From contig DEWA01000024.1 in assembly GCA_002363035.1 (NCBI GenBank), forward strand, positions 1 through 30,767: 30,767 nt of DNA. Direction: 5' to 3'. This document shows positions 24,201 through 30,767 of the stretch, piece after piece. The notes under the pieces are model-generated. The model made no database searches. It was not told the DNA's origin and worked only from the letters and a program-made list of their open reading frames with translations. How positions within the stretch are numbered: the stretch's first letter is position 1; each line of letters begins with the position of its first letter. The position numbers were made by a program, and so were the translations under genes. This DNA comes from Verrucomicrobia bacterium UBA3222 (lineage in GTDB: Bacteria; Verrucomicrobiota; Verrucomicrobiia; Opitutales; UBA9783).

Positions 24201-24809
24201 GTCGGTTTGAACTTTCAACGTGCCTTCCGTTCGAACGTTTAGAAAGGTTCGTTGAAACGGTGTTTCGGCGGAAAGTTCGTATTTCAACGTTCCCGTTGCA
24301 TTTGGTGCCAATCCGCGAATGTGCATTTGCAGTTGTTGCAGGTTGCAATGCGGCAGGTGTCCGTCAATTTCCAAATCCGCCTTGTCGATGTGTAATTTAA
24401 CGGGCAACTGCAACGGTTGCAGGAAACTGAAAGCGCCCGATGCGTCTTTCGAAAGACCGATGCCCGCCGTCCGAACCGTTGAAGCGGTCGGGATTTGTTG
24501 CAGGTCGATTGACAGTTGCAGTTGGAGATTTTGAATGAACAGCGTGCGTTTAAAGAGCAACTGCCACGGGTTCCAATCCAACTTCAGATTATTCAGCGTG
24601 AAAGCTTCGTTTTTGTTTTTCAGCAGGATGCGCTCGACGGTGATGCTCGAAGTGCCGCCATGAAAATTATTAAATTGAACCGTTTGGAAGCGACTTTTAA
24701 GCGCGGTTTTCAGGCAAAACTCTTGTACAAAGCTGCTGCGCACCGCGAGCAACAGCAACACCAAAAGCCCGACGGTTGCAAATAAAAAATACCTACAGAG
24801 ACGCCACAC
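21261..24809 (-). CDS. Large AsmA/TamB-like envelope protein
   Basis: A 1182-aa protein with a single N-terminal membrane anchor (about residues 6-25, FLFATVGLLVLLLLAV) followed by more than 1000 residues of repeating beta-strand pattern, as in AsmA, YdbH and TamB proteins. Those proteins form a periplasmic groove carrying lipids between membranes in Gram-negative bacteria. Recognisable AsmA-like stretches are LKLDWNPWQLLFKRTLFIQNL near the start and GHLGIRATDGLFQPKL with a glycine-rich TGQVLSGAATIFGAF segment near the end. A Pro/Thr/Ser linker and the basic KPVKKLF end close it. The start is GTG at 24809. No sub-family is assigned. Confidence 0.82.
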   Translation of the reverse strand: MWRLCRYFLFATVGLLVLLLLAVRSSFVQEFCLKTALKSRFQTVQFNNFHGGTSSITVERILLKNKNEAFTLNNLKLDWNPWQLLFKRTLFIQNLQLQLSIDLQQIPTASTVRTAGIGLSKDASGAFSFLQPLQLPVKLHIDKADLEIDGHLPHCNLQQLQMHIRGLAPNATGTLKYELSAETPFQRTFLNVRTEGTLKVQTDAKGMFGALSLNGKLNLKNGAKEIPVLTYDGSVLRVQPYPKERLQLVLRCGQANEVTLSGETLKTADHEVDFKAQTLFDHTLPQLFEIPGIPTLSVLSEGTFGLHRKTHRWNHRLHVSIWAKDFDTQTEATLPALSLKAQLEAESDSQQLNLKQCNLQLKEKGTEHTFFTAHSLQPLTYDFKNGFRYASKENAQLLTVVCYEVPLEIINPYLQTYGYRLQSNLDGGQVSVIWNEKEKHFRLDTPEPIVLKLKSLQKGETPIVTDVQGKLQGHCVVNRDGSNLQYKGDVTVTDAQRVPFLTVFSKGTYQSKTNEAHFSSDGTLNFNYHLAKNSLNLAPFQWELHPELNINATCQIGKEHKKGIDTWTIRDFQADIGSAATEQTWASIQFNQPLAIENDAFISENAQPFADVRIQQLPLDIVRYPDVDLEGTLSLEGTLSAQQGALLWRSKADEILTDVKASFKGNPCVALSRVFSGEIFASFHFKDGWSLDVKTLQAYTPKQPDPLLKTQLQCQGKEAQLTATEGQYDLSLDALSLQPFALPYPNLSGTVVGNWHWDDTQKTIHSSLDASCADLPLSVNLQANYALQPDAVHALDGELELKHENHVNDLAFQQRLDAQNHLSGHVVSRQVFLQDLIGMGVGIQKLIASLPKKTASSVPDAEPIPPSPIATEKSNVPPFRSTCDFEFQSVADLEMQNLLGRLEYNPERINLELSKGAFCQGSMEGNGTFALPTNDLSCNLSFKNINLETLWKLPEMFQYPLTPYGQLSGNASCSLELSGKPSDLQTLNGHLGIRATDGLFQPKLSNTGQVLSGAATIFGAFTGSILPKAGAVGFLSSYARSIPFSNLELNVDRAKSQPVSFAANVRNIDLAIELKGSAETRPFIDWKQQPFTCDLQFRAPKNSEFLNYFSFNPQKTDANGYAEGPRCTVDGTLGKPNYLALTELLSQPPTPTSDGGEPTSQPSDDLLQNLLEKPVKKLFDLF

Positions 24810-24875
24810 GTTTTTCTTTGCTCACTTCTATGCTAAAAACGGCGGTGATGCTTGTCAATCCATCGGCATCGGTAC

Positions 24876-24905
24876 AAAAAAACGAAGCGCCTTTGCGGCG
24901 CCTCG
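24876..24905 (-). terminator. Minus-strand Rho-independent terminator without an obvious gene
   Basis: On the minus strand a GC-rich stem (CGAGGCGCC / GGCGCTTCG with one A-C mismatch) spans 24883-24905 with a 5-nt loop and is followed at once by seven T residues (24876-24882). It ends 67 bases before the AsmA-like GTG. The next gene beyond (CPBP) is on the plus strand, so what transcript it ends is unclear: a leader attenuator or a small RNA starting between 24906 and 25159. I found no strong promoter there on the minus strand. Confidence 0.65.
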
Positions 24906-25046
24906 AAAACAGAATAGAAAGCAAATCGAACAAAAACCTGTTCAATAATGTGAGACCGATGTATTTGAAAGTCGTTCAAATTTTTTTGGAAAATCTTCTC
25001 GCATTTTGAGGTTGGTTTTTATTTATAGAAGAAGAGGGGATGCATT

Positions 25047-25074
25047 TTGCCGGAGATTGCGGCAGAGAAATAAT
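25047..25074 (+). promoter_or_regulatory. Candidate promoter for the CPBP gene
   Basis: TTGCCG (25047-25052) and AATAAT (25069-25074) with 16-bp spacing lie 85 bases before the CPBP ATG. The boxes match four and five of six consensus bases. The rest of the 350-bp divergent gap (24810-25159) holds only the minus-strand terminator and no gene I can support. Confidence 0.35.
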
Positions 25075-25159
25075 TGTCATGATTTTTTTGTTCAAACAGG
25101 GAGTGGTCAAAATTGAAGTATTCGATGAGGTTTTTTTGAAGAACAACGGATGATTTTTT

Positions 25160-25990
25160 ATGCCTGATACCGTACCGTTGCCGCTTTTGTTCCTCGTACT
25201 GTTTGCTTTCGGAAGCGTTTTGATCGGAGCATGGTTGTGGCTAAGAGAAGGCTCCTCGAGAGAAGTCGATGTGCCTCTTCACGTGAAGCCGTTGGCAATG
25301 CGTTGGTACGGTGTTGTGCTTTACGGCAGTGCGTTTTTTGTCATTCCGTTTCTGCTTCGGCTGACGGGACTGTTGCGACGGGCAGGAGATAATGACGTCG
25401 AACGTTTTTTTTACGCGGGGTTTGCGGTCGAATGTGCGCTGGTGCTGTTTTTTGTGGCGATAACGGCGGTTTCCTCAAAAGTGCGCGACGGGCTGTTGGA
25501 AGGCGATTTTTCGGTGCGATTGTGCGTGCGCGAATTCTTAAAAACTTTACCCTTGGTGCTGGTAACGGGGCTTCTGTGGGTGCCGATTTTGAAATTTCTG
25601 CGTTTCTGCGGGCTCCCGATTGAAGTCGAAATGCAACCGCTGATGCAATTACTGTTAAAAGGTCAGGCGAGCGTGCTGAGCCTTGTGGCCATCGGATGCA
25701 GTGCGGTTATTTTGGCGCCGATTTGCGAAGAAATTTTCTTTCGCGGTATTTTGCTTCGGTTTTTTTGTTCCTTTCTGTCGTTGCCGAAAGGTTTATGGCT
25801 GAGCAGTTTCATTTTCGCCGCCATGCACGGCAGTTGGACGGCGTTTTTACCGATTGCCGCCGTCGGTTATCGATTGGGGCGCAGCTATGCCGAAAGCCGA
25901 AATTTGGCGGTTAACATAGCGATTCACGGTCTTTTTAACGCCTTCAATTTCGTAATGGCGGTTACATACGCACATTGTTATGCCGCTTGA
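25160..25990 (+). CDS. CPBP-family intramembrane metalloprotease
   Basis: A 276-aa multi-pass membrane protein with about seven hydrophobic segments. The CPBP (Abi/CAAX protease-like) motifs are complete: PICEEIFFRGIL with EE at 190-191 and Arg195, FAAMH with His223, and IHGLFNAFN with His256 and Asn260. In this family these residues bind a metal and cleave within the membrane, and members act in protein maturation or bacteriocin immunity. The target is not known. The stop overlaps the tsaE start by 11 bases, so the two are cotranslated. Confidence 0.88.
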   Translation: MPDTVPLPLLFLVLFAFGSVLIGAWLWLREGSSREVDVPLHVKPLAMRWYGVVLYGSAFFVIPFLLRLTGLLRRAGDNDVERFFYAGFAVECALVLFFVAITAVSSKVRDGLLEGDFSVRLCVREFLKTLPLVLVTGLLWVPILKFLRFCGLPIEVEMQPLMQLLLKGQASVLSLVAIGCSAVILAPICEEIFFRGILLRFFCSFLSLPKGLWLSSFIFAAMHGSWTAFLPIAAVGYRLGRSYAESRNLAVNIAIHGLFNAFNFVMAVTYAHCYAA

Positions 25991-26432
25991 TTGGGAAATT
26001 TCGCGGGAAGACGAACTTCCAACCGTTGCGCAGGCAGTTGCGGAGCGATATCCCGAAAGCTGTTTTTTGGCACTGCACGGCGATTTGGGCGTCGGGAAAA
26101 CAACGTTTGTGAAGTATTTGGCGCGTGTGTGGGGGATTGAAGACGTGAGAAGCCCTTCGTTTGATGTTTTGCACGTGCATCACGGAGCCCGAACATTGAT
26201 CCACATGGATGCGTATCGGTTGAAGAATGGTCGCACGGAGGATTTTAATCTGGACGATTTGTGTCGACCGCCGTTTTGTTGCGCCATCGAATGGCCGGAG
26301 TGTTTGAAAGATTTAAATTTCAATCTGCATTTATTTTTTGAAATTCAACCCAACGGTTCGCGTCACATTCGATTAACGGAAGGAGACACATGGGTGCCGT
26401 CGGGTACCTGCAAACGTCAATCGGTTGGTTAA
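25980..26432 (+). CDS. tsaE: tRNA threonylcarbamoyladenosine biosynthesis ATPase TsaE
   Basis: A 150-aa P-loop ATPase that works with TsaB, TsaC and TsaD to make t6A37 in tRNAs reading ANN codons. It has Walker A GDLGVGKTT (34-42), the switch-like SPSFDVLHVH where most members read SPTF, and the HMDAYRL signature around 75-82. Length is normal for the family. The start overlaps the CPBP gene, and the end overlaps the methyltransferase by 43 bases. tsaB and tsaD are not in this window. Confidence 0.9.
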   Translation: MPLDWEISREDELPTVAQAVAERYPESCFLALHGDLGVGKTTFVKYLARVWGIEDVRSPSFDVLHVHHGARTLIHMDAYRLKNGRTEDFNLDDLCRPPFCCAIEWPECLKDLNFNLHLFFEIQPNGSRHIRLTEGDTWVPSGTCKRQSVG

Positions 26433-26902
26433 GATTTGTTCTCAATGAAAATCGGCAGTTGGTGCGCATTGATTTGAATGTTCCGCAGTCGTTAAATTGT
26501 GAAACCCCTGCACTATTTAAGGACATTTTTACCCAATTTTCGGAGTACTTTGAAGGTACGCGCAGAGATTTTACGTTGCCGTTGTGTTTGAACGGCCGTG
26601 CATTCGAAATGCGCGTTTGGAAAGCTTTATTAAAAATCCCCTACGGCGAAATGCGTTCCTATGGCGAAATCGCCGCTGCTTGCGGTAATCCGAAGGCAGC
26701 GTGTGCCGTCGGGCAGGCGGTGCATCATAACCCGCTTCCGATTATCGTTCCCTGCCATCGTGTTGTCGGCGCATCGAATTTGGGCGGTTATGCGGGCGGA
26801 TTGTCGATAAAACGCTTTTTGTTGCGGTTGGAAGGTGTTCGTAAAGAAAATGGAGAAGTTTTTTTGGTGAAAAATTCCGCAGGATGCTACAGCGACAGTT
26901 AG
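26390..26902 (+). CDS. ogt: Methylated-DNA–protein-cysteine methyltransferase (Ogt/Ada type)
   Basis: A 170-aa suicide repair protein that moves the alkyl group from O6-alkylguanine to its own cysteine. The active-site motif PCHRV is at 121-125 (Cys122), preceded by the conserved GQAVHHNPLPIIV and followed by NLGGYAGG. The DNA-binding helix-turn-helix PYGEMRSYGEIAAACGN is present. The N-terminal domain is short and degenerate, as in Ogt. It has one of the best Shine-Dalgarno sequences in the window, AAGGAG four bases before the ATG. It overlaps tsaE by 43 bases. Confidence 0.93.
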   Translation: MGAVGYLQTSIGWLRFVLNENRQLVRIDLNVPQSLNCETPALFKDIFTQFSEYFEGTRRDFTLPLCLNGRAFEMRVWKALLKIPYGEMRSYGEIAAACGNPKAACAVGQAVHHNPLPIIVPCHRVVGASNLGGYAGGLSIKRFLLRLEGVRKENGEVFLVKNSAGCYSDS

Positions 26903-26925
26903 GGTGCTTTGACAACCAAAGAACC
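26903..26925 (+). terminator. Possible hairpin between convergent ogt and cysS
   Basis: GGTGCTTTG pairs with CAAAGAACC across the loop ACAAC, with one mismatch, directly at the ogt end. A pyrimidine-rich stretch rather than a clean T-run follows. The remaining gap to 27134 holds no gene I can support. Confidence 0.35.
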
Positions 26926-27134
26926 TCTTTCAAAGGCGCTTTTATTAACATTTTTCCGTATTTCGCGGTATTGCTATGCGAAAAAACATACCAAGACGGT
27001 TGCAACAGGGAAAGGAATACCTGCGAATAAAGGATTTTTGTTAAATGGACGCATTCTTCTTTTACATCTTTTCCTTCATTCGACTGGTTTTTATACGACA
27101 AACAAACACACCACAGGCGGTCGGTGGCGTCATT

Positions 27135-28592
27135 TTAAACATCCGCTGGCGTTTTTCCCTTCAACGGTTCGAGTACGTAATCGTCTTTCCGATCCAGGAC
27201 ATTCCAGCCGTTTTCCCCAAGAATCTGGCGCAGGCGGTCGGCTTCCTGAAATTGCCGCGCTTGCTTTGCCGCCCAACGTTGTTCCGCCAAGGTTTGGATG
27301 TTGTTCGGAATTTCGACCGTCGGCAGTTCGGTATCGGATGCCTCATATTGAATGCCGAGCGCATACAGAGCAGCACTCCATTCATCGAGAAGGAGTTTTG
27401 CCTGTTCTTTCGACGGCGACGGATTTTGGTGCATAAACGTGAACAAACAACCGAGAGCTTTTGGAACGTTTAAATCATCCTGTAGAGCCTCAAAAAAGTC
27501 GCCGAGGAAGATACATTTCTCGGGTAAAACCGCATTTTCCGTATGTTTCTCGAAAGTTTCCTCATTGATGCCTGATTGGGATAACAGTGCATGGGTGTAA
27601 GCGTTAATCTTCCGCAAAGCACTTTGGGCGGAACGCATCAAATCAAAGGTAAAATTGAGCGTCTGTCGGTAATGACCCGATAATAAGGCGTATCGAACCG
27701 CCGACGGACGGTAACCGCGCGCCTGCAAATCATCCAAAGTCAGCAAATTACCGAGGCTTTTGGACATTTTTTGCCCCTCGACCTGCAGATGAGCGATGTG
27801 TAGCCATTGACGGACAAAAGGTGCGCCGTACGCCGCTTCCGATTGGGCGATTTCGTTTTCGTGGTGCGGAAAGCACAAATCGACGCCTCCCGTATGAAGG
27901 TCGACCGTTTGTCCCAAATACAAATGCGACATGGCACTGCATTCGATGTGCCATCCGGGGCGACCGCGCCCCCACAGGCTTTCCCAGGAGACAGCACCGT
28001 CGGTCGGCTTGTACGCCTTCCAAAGAACGAAATCCGCCACCTGCTCCCGATCGTATTCGTCGGCGTCGTTGGAGCGTCCCGCGCTGTTGAGTGCCTGTGT
28101 CTGCAGAATACGGCTATCTAAGTGGGACAGTCGACCGTAGTTTCCAAAAGAGGCGATGCGAAAATAAACCGAACCGTCGCGCACGTAGGCGTGCCCTTTG
28201 TCGATTAACGTTTGAATAAGTTTCTGTTGAGCTTCAATGGTTTCGGTTGCACGCGGTTCCTGCGTCGGTGGGAGAAGATTTAAGCGTTTGCAATCGTTAT
28301 GAAACTTCTCAATCCACGGTTCGACATAATCCGACAGCGTTTGGCGTTGTGCAATCGAATTGCGGATCGTTTTATCGTCCACATCGGTGATGTTTCGGAT
28401 ATATCGATAAGGAATTTGAAGCAGCTTCAACAGTCGAACGACGGTATCCTGCACCACGTAGGTGCGAAAGTTACCGATGTGCGCCGGACCGTAGACGGTT
28501 GGTCCGCAACAATAAGTCCCGAAGGTTCTTCCCTTTTCGCATTGGACCGCTTCCTTTGTGCGGGTTTGGGTGTTAAACAGTCGGAATGTCAT
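27135..28592 (-). CDS. cysS: Cysteinyl-tRNA synthetase
   Basis: A 485-aa class I synthetase that charges tRNA-Cys. It has the zinc-ligand opening YCCGPTVYG (Cys29), the HIGH-type HIGN (38-41), HIECSAM and HHENEIAQSE supplying the other zinc ligands, and the signature KMSKSLGN. The zinc site is intact here, in contrast to IleRS. The C-terminus ends in a helical DALR-type anticodon-binding part. I start it at the ATG at 28592, which gives the usual MTFRLFNTQT opening; an in-frame extension to 28694 lies over the upstream gene. It overlaps the polymerase-like gene by 20 bases. Confidence 0.96.
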   Translation of the reverse strand: MTFRLFNTQTRTKEAVQCEKGRTFGTYCCGPTVYGPAHIGNFRTYVVQDTVVRLLKLLQIPYRYIRNITDVDDKTIRNSIAQRQTLSDYVEPWIEKFHNDCKRLNLLPPTQEPRATETIEAQQKLIQTLIDKGHAYVRDGSVYFRIASFGNYGRLSHLDSRILQTQALNSAGRSNDADEYDREQVADFVLWKAYKPTDGAVSWESLWGRGRPGWHIECSAMSHLYLGQTVDLHTGGVDLCFPHHENEIAQSEAAYGAPFVRQWLHIAHLQVEGQKMSKSLGNLLTLDDLQARGYRPSAVRYALLSGHYRQTLNFTFDLMRSAQSALRKINAYTHALLSQSGINEETFEKHTENAVLPEKCIFLGDFFEALQDDLNVPKALGCLFTFMHQNPSPSKEQAKLLLDEWSAALYALGIQYEASDTELPTVEIPNNIQTLAEQRWAAKQARQFQEADRLRQILGENGWNVLDRKDDYVLEPLKGKTPADV

Positions 28593-29799
28593 GCGATGGT
28601 TTCGAGGACAGGTATAATTTTTTCTGAAAATAATGCTCAAGATAAAACATGAGAAAAAATATGCAGGGATAAGTGCAGTAGTTGCCTTTACCATTTAGTG
28701 ACAGCAATAAGAGTGTCACAAACATAGTAGCGGAAACAGAAAAACTGTTAAGATTCTTTCGGTTTTTGAAAATTATCCAATAAAAATAACCGATGCTGAC
28801 GAGATATGTAATGAGAGCAGGAAGACCGTACCAAAATATCAGTGAAAGGTAGCAGTTATGGCTTGCTGCATCGTGAGAATTAAAAAGGTTTCCTAAGAGG
28901 ATAGTTTTAAGTTCAAATAGTTGATAACAATGAAGCTTACAGCAAAGGATACGGTCCTCGAAATACATGGATCTGTTGATGATTTTGAATGCATAAAACG
29001 TATACAACAACCCTGCTAATAAACAGATGGTTAGGATGCAAAAAAAGGTTTTTCTAGACAATGCAAAACACTCCTTTAAGACAGAAGCATATATGAAAAT
29101 ACATAATAGGAAAATAGCTATGTTAAACCTTTCCCATAGAATGATTTTTAAAATAATCCAACAGAAAAAGATACATAGCGTATGGAATAGAAATAATGAT
29201 AATTTGCTCACCATTTTTAATTCAATATTACTTTCAAGGTAACGAAGAGTTAAAAGACCTATAAGAACATATGAAAGTGATATTACTGCACTGTCAGACC
29301 ATGTTAAGTAGGCATGATCCCATCCGTATGTATGAAAATAATGCCTAAAATGCCAGAGATAAAGGTATAGACACGGAAGAATGGAAATCAAAATTTCACA
29401 CTTGCTTGGTTTGCTATTTGCGAATACCCTCCATGCAGCGATTGCAAGAATATAGCAACACAAACGTCCAATATGCGGAAATGCAAAACATGAAGCTTCT
29501 TGTGTTACAAGAAAAATTCTGAAAAAGACATAAATTAAAAAACATTTACAAATCTTCAATAGGTTCGAAGTAGTATCATACGTTTTATGTATTTTTATGA
29601 GAATCACTACAAGAGCAGCGGATGCTATGAAAAGGCATTTTTGTTTGAAGAGATAACCATATGAAAATCCGATTTCACCTTGCAAAAAAATCGTCAATAA
29701 AAAATAACAAATCAAAAAACAATGCAGGCAATGCCGCCCAATGCATTGAACGAAACACAAAAGACGCAAACGCGCGCTATTTTCTACTCCCACCCTCAT
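28573..29799 (-). CDS. O-antigen polymerase/ligase-like membrane protein
   Basis: A 408-aa protein with about 10-12 hydrophobic segments. A long loop near residues 285-330 ends in SHNCYLSLIFWYGLPAL, resembling the HN-x-YL-x(4)-GL pattern of O-antigen ligase (WaaL) and polymerase (Wzy) proteins. These join or lengthen lipid-linked sugar chains at the outer face of the inner membrane. Subfamily uncertain. It is markedly AT-richer than clpC and cysS and rich in Cys, Phe and Leu, which suggests transfer. It starts inside the clpC stop (ATGA) and overlaps cysS by 20 bases, so it appears fully coupled into that operon. Confidence 0.72.
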   Translation of the reverse strand: MRVGVENSARLRLLCFVQCIGRHCLHCFLICYFLLTIFLQGEIGFSYGYLFKQKCLFIASAALVVILIKIHKTYDTTSNLLKICKCFLIYVFFRIFLVTQEASCFAFPHIGRLCCYILAIAAWRVFANSKPSKCEILISILPCLYLYLWHFRHYFHTYGWDHAYLTWSDSAVISLSYVLIGLLTLRYLESNIELKMVSKLSLFLFHTLCIFFCWIILKIILWERFNIAIFLLCIFIYASVLKECFALSRKTFFCILTICLLAGLLYTFYAFKIINRSMYFEDRILCCKLHCYQLFELKTILLGNLFNSHDAASHNCYLSLIFWYGLPALITYLVSIGYFYWIIFKNRKNLNSFSVSATMFVTLLLLSLNGKGNYCTYPCIFFLMFYLEHYFQKKLYLSSKPSHDIPTV

Positions 29800-30767
29800 C
29801 TCGTATACCCTCTCATCAATCTAATCTTTTGCCCGGCTTTTATTTTTTGTTCCAAGAAGTCATCCGCCAGGCGGTTTTCGACGTAACGTTCGATGGCGCG
29901 TTTTAACGGTCGCGCGCCCATTTTTTCGTCAAAGCCTTTGTCGATCAAAAATTCTTTCACATCATCACCAACTTTGAGGGTTATGCCTTTGGTCTTTAAG
30001 CGTTCCGCAACGGCTCTGAGCTCCAAATCGACGATTGCCTTCATGTGTTCGCGCGTGAGCGGTCGAAAGATGACCTGTTCGCCGATACGGTTGAGAAATT
30101 CCGGCTTAAAAGTTTTCTTCGCGGCATGTTCAACGGCGGATTTGATCTGTTCGAATGCGGCGTTCGGCGAGTCCGAACCAAAGCCAAGACCGAAGGTTCG
30201 TTGGAATTCCTCCGCGCCGACATTGGACGTCATGATAAGCAGGGTGTTCTTGAAATCCGTGCGGCGACCCAGACCGTCTGTCAGGTGCCCTTCTTCCAGA
30301 ACCTGCAGGAGAATTTGAAGTACGTCGGGATGTGCTTTTTCGATTTCATCCAGCAACACGACCGAATAGGGTTTGCGACGTACCGCTTCCGTCAGGCGAC
30401 CGCCTTCTTCGTGTCCGACGTAACCGGGTGGTGAACCGATGAGACGCGAGACCGTGTGCTTTTCCATGTACTCCGACATGTCCAGTTGAATGACGGCTTC
30501 GCGGTGACCGAAAATTTTCTCCGCCAGCAGTTTGACCAGGTAGGTTTTCCCGACACCCGTTGGACCAAGGAAAAGGAAGGAAACGGGACAACGCGGATCC
30601 TTCAAATCCGTGCGCGAACGTTTCAGAGCATCGGCGACGGTTTTGACCGCCTCCTCCTGACCGATGAGCGAGCGATTAAGCGTTGCTTCGAGCGTTAAGT
30701 AGCGCTCTCGTTCGTGTGTGCCGATATTCTCGATCGGGATACCTGTCCAATCAAAAATAATTTTCTG
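29796..30767 (-). CDS. clpC: ATP-dependent Clp protease ATPase subunit ClpC, C-terminal part (cut at window edge)
   Basis: The frame is open to the right edge, so only the last ~323 residues are seen. It begins in the inter-domain region DWTGIPIENI...LIGQEEAVKTVADALKRS and contains the second AAA+ domain: Walker A GPTGVGKT, LDMSEYMEKHTVSRLIGSPPGYVG, Walker B VVLLDEIEKAHPDV, TSNVGA and the Arg-finger FLNRIGE. ClpC unfolds substrates for ClpP. SRTDLKDPR and TSNVGA favour ClpC over ClpB. The start at 30605 is only an internal TTG. The stop overlaps the next gene (ATGA). Confidence 0.93.
   Translation of the reverse strand, partial: QKIIFDWTGIPIENIGTHERERYLTLEATLNRSLIGQEEAVKTVADALKRSRTDLKDPRCPVSFLFLGPTGVGKTYLVKLLAEKIFGHREAVIQLDMSEYMEKHTVSRLIGSPPGYVGHEEGGRLTEAVRRKPYSVVLLDEIEKAHPDVLQILLQVLEEGHLTDGLGRRTDFKNTLLIMTSNVGAEEFQRTFGLGFGSDSPNAAFEQIKSAVEHAAKKTFKPEFLNRIGEQVIFRPLTREHMKAIVDLELRAVAERLKTKGITLKVGDDVKEFLIDKGFDEKMGARPLKRAIERYVENRLADDFLEQKIKAGQKIRLMRGYTR

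Noticed and set aside
26909..27436. 175-codon plus-strand frame between ogt and cysS
   Set aside because: More than half lies antisense to the certain cysS gene. It has no domain pattern and no start signal.
1..30767. CRISPR array or insertion sequence
   Set aside because: I saw no regularly spaced direct repeats, no cas-like genes, no transposase frame and no terminal inverted repeats of IS type. A careful repeat search by program could still find short ones.

Overview
The window reads as a chromosomal segment from a Gram-negative-type bacterium, most likely in the PVC group (Verrucomicrobiota, perhaps Opitutales/Puniceicoccales). That is an inference from three things: the ileS–dksA-like–lspA gene order, a very large AsmA/TamB-like envelope protein, and divergent zinc-site variants in core proteins. 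No sequence search could be run. Few genes have a good Shine-Dalgarno sequence, and many neighbours overlap by ATGA or TGATG.

Layout. (1) 1-367: the 3' end of a 23S rRNA gene and a 5S rRNA gene close an rRNA operon. (2) 644-3482: an AT-rich family-2 glycosyltransferase (+), then on the minus strand a tRNA-Leu(UAG), a NUDIX hydrolase and a secreted alpha/beta hydrolase. (3) 3639-7508 (+): ileS, a DksA/TraR-like gene and lspA, overlapping end to end. (4) 7788-18104 (-): a compact, intact block of 15 genes of Mu-like phage head type. It encodes a 3-TM holin-like protein, a winged-helix protein, a gp27/DUF3486-like protein, large terminase, portal (DUF935/gp29), Mu I-type protease/scaffold, a cement-like protein, a probable major capsid protein, gp36- and gp37-like connectors, a possible hub protein and several unknowns. 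No integrase, transposase, repressor, replication gene, endolysin, sheath, tape measure or fibre is present. (5) 18431-20795 (-): dnaX, with a nine-A slippery run that should yield both gamma and tau, followed by sfsA. (6) 21012-24809 (-): the AsmA/TamB-like gene and, after an in-frame TAG, a small 82-aa gene. (7) 25160-26902 (+): a CPBP protease, tsaE and an ogt-type methyltransferase, overlapping. (8) 27135-30767 (-): clpC (cut by the window edge), an AT-rich O-antigen polymerase/ligase-like membrane protein and cysS, all overlapping.

Most interesting is the phage block. It sits between core genes, runs in one direction, has no visible decay, shares the base composition of the core genes and lacks mobility and tail-length genes. 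It also has its own promoter, apparently making a near-leaderless mRNA, with operator-like inverted repeats just upstream. This looks like a domesticated head/packaging module, possibly a gene transfer agent, although a prophage with its remaining genes elsewhere cannot be excluded. Other points worth checking are the dnaX frameshift, a minus-strand terminator upstream of the AsmA gene with no annotated gene to terminate, parallel loss of zinc-ligand cysteines in IleRS, DnaX and the DksA-like protein, and an AT-rich polysaccharide gene coupled into a clpC–cysS operon.
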